Below, one piece after another: positions 57,911-64,000 of a stretch of 64,000 bases of DNA. Origin of the DNA: Oscillospiraceae bacterium (GTDB lineage: Bacteria; Bacillota; Clostridia; Oscillospirales; Acutalibacteraceae); the NCBI GenBank assembly GCA_902769255.1, contig CACXOM010000003.1, positions 1-64,000 on the forward strand. Reading direction: 5' to 3'. Position 1 is the stretch's first letter. Every line of letters begins with the position of its first letter. A program made the position numbers and the translations under genes. Below the pieces are notes generated by a model. That model saw only the letters and a program-made list of their open reading frames with translations, made no database searches and was not told the origin of the DNA.

Positions 57911-59275
57911 ATGCTAAATACAAATGATATTCTTGAAACAATCAATATGATTGAAAATGAAAACCTTGACATTAGAACGGTAACAATGGGTATTTCATTG
58001 CTTGATTGTATTGACAGCGATATTGATAAAGCCTGCGAAAAGGTTTATGATAAGATTACAAGATATGCTTATAATCTTATTCCTGTTTGCGAGGAAATTG
58101 AGAAAAAATACGGTATTCCGATAGTTAATAAAAGAATTTCGGTAACACCTATTGCAATGCTCGCTTCGGCTTGCCAAACATCTAACATTGTAAAGTTTGC
58201 TTTTGCACTTGAAAAAGCAGCAAAAACCGTCGGCGTAAACTTTATAGGCGGTTATTCCGCACTTGTTCAAAAAGGCTTTGCAAACGGCGATTATGCGCTT
58301 ATTGAGTCAATTCCTGAAGCACTCGCTACAACCGACAGAGTTTGCTCTTCGGTAAACATCGGCTCAACCAAAACGGGTATTAATATGAATGCCGTTAAAA
58401 TGATGGGCGAAATAGTAAGAAAATCGGCAGAATTAACCGCCGACCGTGAATCTGTTGGTGCTTCAAAATTAGTTGTGTTCTGCAATGCGCCCGAAGATAA
58501 TCCGTTTATGGCAGGCGCATTTCACGGAGCAGGCGAGCCTGACTGCGTTATAAACGTCGGCGTTTCGGGACCGGGCGTTGTTCGCTCTGCGCTCTCAACA
58601 CCTCAGGCTAAAAAGTTAGATATAACAGGCGTTGCCGACTTGGTAAAACGCACCGCTTTTAAAATAACTCGAATGGGACAATTAGTTGCTATGGAAGCGA
58701 GCGAGCGTTTAGGCGTTCAGTTCGGTATAGTCGATTTATCGCTTGCGCCGACCCCTGCAATTGGCGACTCGGTTGCAAATATTTTAGAAGAAATGGGACT
58801 TGAAACTTGCGGTTGTTGCGGAACCACCGCTTGCCTTGCGCTTTTAAACGATGCCGTTAAAAAAGGTGGCGTTATGGCTTCAAGCCATGTTGGCGGACTT
58901 TCAGGCGCATTTATTCCTGTATCTGAAGATGACGGAATGATAAAAGCCGCCCAAAAAGGCGTTTTAACCATTGAAAAATTAGAGGCTATGACTGCCGTTT
59001 GCTCGGTTGGTCTTGATATGATTGCAATTCCGGGCGATACGCCTGCAGAAGTAATTTCTGCAATCATTGCCGATGAAGCCGCAATTGGTATGGTAAACTT
59101 TAAAACTACCGCTGTTCGCGTTATTCCTGCAATAGGCAAAACAATAGGCGACAGCGTTAACTACGGCGGATTATTCGGCTCTGCGCCGATAATGCGAGTT
59201 AACACAGCGTCGCCTGCTGAGTTTATTAATCGTGGTGGTCAATTGCCTGCGCCTATGCAAGCGTTGAAAAACTAA
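57911..59275 (+). CDS. UPF0210 (DUF711) family protein
   Basis: 454 residues. [25 protein letters not shown] at the start, [63 protein letters not shown] and the final [16 protein letters not shown] fit the UPF0210 family, structurally related to glycyl-radical-like PFL folds but without a defined reaction. Length is normal. Co-transcribed with the ACT protein. Its last 4 nt overlap the 3' end of hisJ on the other strand. Confidence 0.93.
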   Translation: MLNTNDILETINMIENENLDIRTVTMGISLLDCIDSDIDKACEKVYDKITRYAYNLIPVCEEIEKKYGIPIVNKRISVTPIAMLASACQTSNIVKFAFALEKAAKTVGVNFIGGYSALVQKGFANGDYALIESIPEALATTDRVCSSVNIGSTKTGINMNAVKMMGEIVRKSAELTADRESVGASKLVVFCNAPEDNPFMAGAFHGAGEPDCVINVGVSGPGVVRSALSTPQAKKLDITGVADLVKRTAFKITRMGQLVAMEASERLGVQFGIVDLSLAPTPAIGDSVANILEEMGLETCGCCGTTACLALLNDAVKKGGVMASSHVGGLSGAFIPVSEDDGMIKAAQKGVLTIEKLEAMTAVCSVGLDMIAIPGDTPAEVISAIIADEAAIGMVNFKTTAVRVIPAIGKTIGDSVNYGGLFGSAPIMRVNTASPAEFINRGGQLPAPMQALKN

Positions 59276-60021
59276 TCAATTAGTTTTTTGATAGACTCAA
59301 AACCAAACAATAATTGGTCTTTATTATGACAATCGGAGGAAAAAATCAGTTTTTTCTTCCGATTTTTTATTTTTTCAATAATTTGTATGTCTGGGTAAGG
59401 CGTTGTTTTATAGCCTCTTGCCATACCGCCTGTGTTAATTTCAAACACCGCGGGGCTTTTATAAAGCTTCTCTAAAGCATTATCAACAGCATTTTTATAT
59501 TTTTCGCTGTTTTCATCAAACAAATCGTTGTTATCATTAAACTTTGTTATCAAATCAAAATGTCCTATAATATCGCATTTTGTTTTGTTATAAACATCGC
59601 TGACTAATGAATAATAATCAGAAATAAGCGCATAAAAATCACCGTTGTAATGCCTATTAACTGCATTTATAAGAATTTCTTTACTCTCATCAATCGGAAT
59701 ATAAATATCGTCTTTTTTTACATAATGAACAGAGCCTATAACAAAGTCATAATCGTTCGTCGGCTCTAAGCAATAATAATCTTGCTCAACTCCGAGCAAG
59801 ATTTTTATTTTTTCTTTATATTTTTCTTTTAAACGGCGAATTTCCTTTTTATACTCTTTTGTATTCTCTTTCGACATACAGTAACTTTCATCAAAAAAAG
59901 TATAAGAGTGTCCCGAAAAACCAAGTTCTGACAGTCCTAATTCAATCGCTTTTAAAACCAATTCTTCAGGCGAATTTTCACCGTCACAAAATAGGGTATG
60001 AGTATGTAAATTACTAATCAT
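59272..60021 (-). CDS. hisJ: Histidinol-phosphatase, PHP family (HisJ/HisK type)
   Basis: 249 residues. The PHP metal motifs [11 protein letters not shown] at the start, [32 protein letters not shown] near 170 and [11 protein letters not shown] near 235 are all present, giving a trinuclear phosphatase. It converts histidinol phosphate to histidinol, eighth step of histidine synthesis. It overlaps hisIE by 4 nt and is the last gene of the his operon. No terminator is visible; the gene converges with UPF0210. Confidence 0.92.
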   Translation of the reverse strand: MISNLHTHTLFCDGENSPEELVLKAIELGLSELGFSGHSYTFFDESYCMSKENTKEYKKEIRRLKEKYKEKIKILLGVEQDYYCLEPTNDYDFVIGSVHYVKKDDIYIPIDESKEILINAVNRHYNGDFYALISDYYSLVSDVYNKTKCDIIGHFDLITKFNDNNDLFDENSEKYKNAVDNALEKLYKSPAVFEINTGGMARGYKTTPYPDIQIIEKIKNRKKKLIFSSDCHNKDQLLFGFESIKKLID

Positions 60022-60668
60022 TTTGTCATTTTCTCTTGTTTTACTTTGTGGTCGATAATGTGTCGTGAAGCAAGTTCTTTATGCACATCTTCAACTGAAA
60101 TTCCCATTTGAACCATCAAAACCATTGCGTGATAAGCAAGGTCTGCGAGTTCATAAACAGTTTCTTTTTTATCGTCTGCTTTTGCAGCGATAATAACTTC
60201 GGTACATTCCTCACCGACTTTTTTAAGAATTTTATCAATACCTTTTTCAAAAAGATAGGTCGTATAAGAGTTTTCAGGCTTTTCTTTCATTCTGCCGACC
60301 AATAAATCATAAAGTCCTTGCAAACTGAATTCCTGTAACTCATCGCTTTGCCATAATGTGTTAAAAAAGCAAGAATCGTTGCCTGTGTGGCAAGCAGGCC
60401 CGTCTTTTTCAACCACAACAACCAAAGCATCGTTATCGCAATCGGCGGTAATTGAAACAATATGCTGATAATTTCCGCTTGTTTCACCCTTTAACCAAAG
60501 TTCTTGTCTTGAACGGCTGTAAAAACAGGTAAGCCCTTTTTCCATCGAAATTTCAAGACTTTGCTTGTTCATATAAGCGACAGTAAGCACTTTTTTGGTA
60601 ATCGAGTCAACAACAACTGCCGGAATTAAACCTTTTTCATCAAATTTAAGTTTGCTAATATCTATCAT
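60018..60668 (-). CDS. hisI: Bifunctional PRA-CH/PRA-PH (HisIE)
   Basis: 216 residues. The cyclohydrolase half (about 1-110) has VAYMNKQSLEIS, FYSRSRQELWLKGETSGN and the metal ligands ADCDNDALVVVVE and PACHTGNDSCF. The pyrophosphohydrolase half (about 120-216) has KKVGEECTEVIIAAK and ELADLAYHAMVLM. The fusion carries out steps 2 and 3 of histidine synthesis. It starts 2 nt after hisF. Confidence 0.95.
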   Translation of the reverse strand: MIDISKLKFDEKGLIPAVVVDSITKKVLTVAYMNKQSLEISMEKGLTCFYSRSRQELWLKGETSGNYQHIVSITADCDNDALVVVVEKDGPACHTGNDSCFFNTLWQSDELQEFSLQGLYDLLVGRMKEKPENSYTTYLFEKGIDKILKKVGEECTEVIIAAKADDKKETVYELADLAYHAMVLMVQMGISVEDVHKELASRHIIDHKVKQEKMTK

Positions 60669-60670
60669 TA

Positions 60671-61429
60671 TTATAACCTCACAATAATATCATTTTCTTT
60701 AAGTTCTTGTTTCAAATCGGGAATAGCAATTTCGCCAAAATGAAAAACCGAAGCCGCAAGTCCTGCGTCAATATCGGGAATTGCTTTGAATAAGTCAACA
60801 AAATCCTGCTTGCTTCCTGCACCGCCCGAGGCGATAACCGGCACATTAACCGCATCGCAAACCGCTTTTAACATCTCAATGTCAAAACCTTTTTTCACGC
60901 CGTCTGTGTCAATTGAGTTTACAACAACTTCGCCGGCTCCGTTTGCAACGCATTTTTTAATCCAAGAAATCGCTTCCATTCCCGTGTTTTCTCTTCCGCC
61001 TTTGGCAAAAACTCTAAAAGTGCCGTCAACACGCTTAATATCGGCAGATAAAACAACACATTGATTGCCATATTTTTGCGCTGCTTTGCTAACCAAATCA
61101 GGATTTTTTATTGCACCCGAATTTACGCTAACCTTGTCTGCACCGCATTTTAAAACTCTGTCAAAGTCTTCAACCGTGTTAATCCCTCCGCCGACAGTAA
61201 GAGGAATAAAAACCTTGTTTGCAGTTTCAACCAAAATATCGGTGAAAAGTTTTCGCCCGTCAGAAGAAGCGGTAATATCGTAAAAAACAAGCTCATCTGC
61301 GCCGTTTTCACTGTAAAATTGCGCAAGTTTAACAGGCGAGGAAACATCAGTCAAATTCAAAAAGTTTGTGCCTTTTACCACTCTGCCGTCTTTAACATCA
61401 AGGCAGGGAATAATTCTTTTTGTTATCAT
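60671..61429 (-). CDS. hisF: Imidazole glycerol phosphate synthase subunit HisF
   Basis: 252 residues, a TIM barrel. RIIPCLDVKDGRVVKGTNF (catalytic Asp11), ELVFYDITAS, LTVGGGI, VVLSADIKR (Asp130 region), and VIASGGAGS are the HisF signatures. It uses ammonia from HisH to close the imidazole ring. It overlaps hisA by 4 nt. Confidence 0.96.
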   Translation of the reverse strand: MITKRIIPCLDVKDGRVVKGTNFLNLTDVSSPVKLAQFYSENGADELVFYDITASSDGRKLFTDILVETANKVFIPLTVGGGINTVEDFDRVLKCGADKVSVNSGAIKNPDLVSKAAQKYGNQCVVLSADIKRVDGTFRVFAKGGRENTGMEAISWIKKCVANGAGEVVVNSIDTDGVKKGFDIEMLKAVCDAVNVPVIASGGAGSKQDFVDLFKAIPDIDAGLAASVFHFGEIAIPDLKQELKENDIIVRL

Positions 61430-62139
61430 TTCGCCACCTCCAATGCCTTTGTTAAATCAATTGCGCCCAAATAATAAGCTTTACCTATTATTGCGCCGTA
61501 AATGTTCATTTCTCTAAGCGCTTTTACATCGTCAAGTGTCGAAACACCGCCCGAAGCGGTAATATCAAGCGAATATTTTTCAGATAATTCTTTATAAAGT
61601 TTAAGATTGGTGCCTTTCATTGCGCCGTCTTTTGAAATATCGGTGCAAATAACATTTTTAACGCCTATTTTCTGCATTTTTAAAAGAAATTCATCAAGCG
61701 TGATTTTAGATTTTTCAAGCCAGCCTTTTATTGCAATATAGCCGTCTTTAACGTCGGCGCCAACCGCAATTTTCTCGCCGTATTTTTTCACCGCTTCAAT
61801 TAAAAACTCCTCGTTTTCAACCGCCGCCGTGCCGAGAATTACTCTGCCAACGCCCGAATTTATATATTTTTCGGCAGTTTCAATATCTCTAATACCACCG
61901 CCTATTTCAACAAAAAGCGAGGTTTCGTTTGCAATTTGTTTAACAATTTCAATGTTAGGCGTTGTGCCGTCTTTAGCGCCTTCTAAATCAACCATATGAA
62001 TGAATTTTGCACCGCATTTTTCAAAATCACGCGCAATTTCAATAGGGTTATCGCTGTAAACGGTCATATTTTTATAATCGCCTTTTAAAAGGCGTACCGC
62101 TTTTTTATCAAACAAATCAATTGCAGGAAGAATTATCAT
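61426..62139 (-). CDS. hisA: ProFAR isomerase HisA
   Basis: 237 residues. ILPAIDLFDKKAVRLLKGDY (catalytic Asp8), IHMVDLEGAKDG, FVEIGGGIRD, ICTDISKDGAMKGTN (second catalytic Asp) and ASGGVSTLDD identify HisA, the Amadori-type isomerase of step 4. Standard length. It begins immediately after the hisH stop. Confidence 0.96.
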   Translation of the reverse strand: MIILPAIDLFDKKAVRLLKGDYKNMTVYSDNPIEIARDFEKCGAKFIHMVDLEGAKDGTTPNIEIVKQIANETSLFVEIGGGIRDIETAEKYINSGVGRVILGTAAVENEEFLIEAVKKYGEKIAVGADVKDGYIAIKGWLEKSKITLDEFLLKMQKIGVKNVICTDISKDGAMKGTNLKLYKELSEKYSLDITASGGVSTLDDVKALREMNIYGAIIGKAYYLGAIDLTKALEVAK

Positions 62140-62757
62140 TTAGTTTTCCTCCTTTTCACAAAATGCCTTTAAAATCTTTAATCCGACATTACCGCTTTTT
62201 TCGGGGTGAAATTGGCAACCGAAAACATTGCCTTTTTGCACCGAAGCAGTAAGTTCTTTGCCGTATTCAGCAGTTGCGGTAACGCTTTCTTCGCAATCAG
62301 TCGCATAAAAAGAGTGAACAAAATAAACGCAATCGTTTTCGTTTATATATTTAAAAATTTTGCTGTTATTTTTAAAATGCAAAGCGTTCCAGCCAATATG
62401 CGGAATTTTCAAATTTTGCGGAATACTGTCTTGCATAGGCACAACGCTTCCTTTAATAAGTGAAAGCCCTTTGTGCTCGCCATATTCAAAACTTTTCTCA
62501 AAAAGCATTTGCATACCAAGGCAAATTCCCATAATATCTTTGCCTTTTTGCGCCTCGCTTAAAATAACTTTGTCAAGTCCGCTCGTTCTTAACTTTTCCA
62601 TAGCATCGCCAAATGCGCCAACGCCGGGCAAAATCAACTTATCGGCGCTTTTAATTACTTCAACATCGCTTGTAATAACCGCTTCTTCGCCGATTGCTTT
62701 TAATGAAGAACAAAGCGAAAACAAATTGCCAACGCCGTAATCAATAATCGCTACCAT
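62140..62757 (-). CDS. hisH: Imidazole glycerol phosphate synthase glutaminase HisH
   Basis: 205 residues. VAIIDYGVGNLFSL at the start, LPGVGAFGDAM, the nucleophile Cys in MGICLGMQMLFE near 80, YFVHSFY, and the His-Glu pair in FGCQFHPEKSG near 185 give a complete class I amidotransferase triad. It feeds ammonia to HisF. Its start overlaps the hisB stop by 1 nt. Confidence 0.96.
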   Translation of the reverse strand: MVAIIDYGVGNLFSLCSSLKAIGEEAVITSDVEVIKSADKLILPGVGAFGDAMEKLRTSGLDKVILSEAQKGKDIMGICLGMQMLFEKSFEYGEHKGLSLIKGSVVPMQDSIPQNLKIPHIGWNALHFKNNSKIFKYINENDCVYFVHSFYATDCEESVTATAEYGKELTASVQKGNVFGCQFHPEKSGNVGLKILKAFCEKEEN

Positions 62758-63344
62758 TATAAAACACCTTTTGTTGAGGGGATTTCATCTTTAAATTTTT
62801 CTTGAATTTCAACCGCTTTTTTAAGGGTTACAGCTAAAGATTTAAATGCGCCCTCTGCAATGTGGTGCGAATTTGAGCCGTTTAACTGTTTAATGTGCAA
62901 AGTAATTTCGGCTTTTCTAACAAATGCAGTCAAAAACTCTTCAATAAGCTCGCTGTCAAAATCGCCGATTTTTTCAGTCGGAATATCAAGATTAAATGAA
63001 AGATAACTCCTGCCTGAAATGTCAACTGCGCTTAAAATCAGAGCCTCGTCCATAGGCAAAATAGTATCAGCATAGCGAGTAATACCTTTCATATCGCCAA
63101 GCGCTTTTTTAAAAGCCTCGCCGAGCGTAATGCCGATATCTTCGGCGCTGTGGTGAAAATCTACATTAACATCGCCGTTGCAGTTTAATTCTAAATCAAA
63201 TTTTGAATGTTTAGCAAAAAGAGTCAGCATATGGTCAAAAAAACCGTTACCACTGTTAATTGTCGATTTTCCGCTACCGTCTAAATTAAGTTTTAAAACA
63301 ATATCGGTTTCAGCGGTTTTTCTTGAAATTTCAACTGTTCTCAT
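62757..63344 (-). CDS. hisB: Imidazoleglycerol-phosphate dehydratase
   Basis: 195 residues, the monofunctional HisB. The repeated metal motifs GFFDHML and [10 protein letters not shown], then [13 protein letters not shown] at the C-terminus, are diagnostic. No phosphatase domain is fused, in keeping with the separate hisJ. It overlaps hisC by 4 nt. AAGGAGAAA before the ATG. Confidence 0.96.
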   Translation of the reverse strand: MRTVEISRKTAETDIVLKLNLDGSGKSTINSGNGFFDHMLTLFAKHSKFDLELNCNGDVNVDFHHSAEDIGITLGEAFKKALGDMKGITRYADTILPMDEALILSAVDISGRSYLSFNLDIPTEKIGDFDSELIEEFLTAFVRKAEITLHIKQLNGSNSHHIAEGAFKSLAVTLKKAVEIQEKFKDEIPSTKGVL

Positions 63345-64000
63345 AATTGTTTCTCCTTAAAAATTTCTTTTATTTTTTGAATTAGTGTTTCCATTTGTTC
63401 TTTTGTGCCTATTGTAATTCGGTTATAGTTTTTAATTCTTTCCTTTTCAAAATGCCTTACTAAAACGCCTTTTTTCTTTAATTCTTTATAAAGAGTTTCG
63501 CCGTCAATTTTTTCCGACTTTGCAAAAAGGAAATTTGCGCTCGAATTTAAAACTTCAAATCCCAAATTCTCTAATTCTAATTTTGTAAACTCACGATTTT
63601 CAATTATTTTTTTGCAGTTGTTTAAATAATAATCGTTTTCATCTAAAACCGCTTTTCCTGCCGCTGCGGTAAGCCTGTTTACATTATAAGGATTTGTCGA
63701 ATATTTAATAGTGTTTAAATCGTTTATTATTTTTTCATTCGCAATACCAAAACCGAGCCTGCCGCCTGCTAACGAGCGAGATTTTGAAAAAGTACCAGTA
63801 ACAAGCAAATTATCATATTTTTCAGTTAGTTTTATTGCGCTTTCTCCGCCAAAATCAATGTAAGCCTCATCAATTATAACGATGTTTTGTGGATTGCTTG
63901 AAACGATTTTTTCGATTTTTTCAAGCGACAACAAAAGCCCAGTAGGCGCATTAGGATTTGCAATAACAATTGTTTTGTTCTTTCCTAAATAATCGTTAAT
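63341..64000 (-). CDS. hisC: Histidinol-phosphate aminotransferase, partial
   Basis: The frame is open to the window edge, so only the C-terminal 219 codons or so are present. Reading from the edge it contains [10 protein letters not shown], the PLP-contacting [11 protein letters not shown], and [15 protein letters not shown] with the Schiff-base Lys. It transfers the amino group from glutamate to imidazole acetol phosphate. It is the most upstream his gene seen; hisG and hisD may lie beyond 64000. Confidence 0.94.
   Translation of the reverse strand: MNDYLGKNKTIVIANPNAPTGLLLSLEKIEKIVSSNPQNIVIIDEAYIDFGGESAIKLTEKYDNLLVTGTFSKSRSLAGGRLGFGIANEKIINDLNTIKYSTNPYNVNRLTAAAGKAVLDENDYYLNNCKKIIENREFTKLELENLGFEVLNSSANFLFAKSEKIDGETLYKELKKKGVLVRHFEKERIKNYNRITIGTKEQMETLIQKIKEIFKEKQL

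Overview
The window looks like chromosomal DNA of a low-GC Firmicute, most likely a spore-forming Clostridium-type gut or rumen bacterium of the Ruminococcus/Oscillospiraceae kind. The reasons are the AT-rich sequence, strong Gram-positive ribosome binding sites, frequent TTG start codons, sporulation genes (ylbJ, yqfC, yqfD), the yqfD-phoH-ybeY-era-yqzL-recO order, and secreted glycan hydrolases. The taxon is inferred from gene content; no rRNA gene is present.

Layout. 1-1033: decayed mobile-element protein beside an intact tRNA-Gln(CUG) whose 3' end and terminator are duplicated as a 60-bp direct repeat. 1086-2422 (minus): small CxxC protein and YlbJ. 2496-7298: yqfC, yqfD, phoH, ybeY, era, yqzL, recO. 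7307-12367: mutS2, a rodA/ftsW gene, tsaE, tsaB, rpiB. 12421-14822: a membrane protein, a 5'-truncated acidic-linker gene and a membrane Ser/Thr kinase on the minus strand, divergent from an HTH regulator through overlapping promoters. 14956-17879: xpt, icd, ilvE. 17880-18953: a gene-poor scar with REP-like palindromes, a 47-codon gene and two broken genes meeting head to head. 18954-21799 (minus): proB-proA-proC. 21902-22921 (minus): a GH5 hydrolase without signal peptide. 23096-27365: a topoisomerase IV-like pair. 27381-31188: metF, a stand-alone MetH activation-domain protein and metH. 31329-31853: a Nudix hydrolase.

The second half: 31889-36091 (minus) is a GtrB-GtrA-YfhO glycosylation operon. 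Then come a small P-loop protein, pgi, an Rrf2 regulator, and an AraC regulator divergent from a secreted modular GH16 enzyme. 42455-48001: a PurL-like giant protein with every catalytic signature changed, apgM and an SDR reductase. 48375-55880: a Gld-type ABC exporter (ATPase, permease, GldG-like, DUF4340) and two M16 peptidase-family proteins. 55895-59275: lgt, folD, an ACT protein and a UPF0210 protein. 59272-64000 (minus): hisC-hisB-hisH-hisA-hisF-hisIE-hisJ, with hisC running off the end.

Most of the window is ordinary core metabolism. The items most worth a second look are the PurL-like pseudoenzyme (42455-46069), the kinase/HTH cassette with face-to-face promoters (13301-14822), the recombination scar at 18355-18918, the tRNA-Gln integration scar, and the duplicated unassigned modules of the GH16 enzyme.
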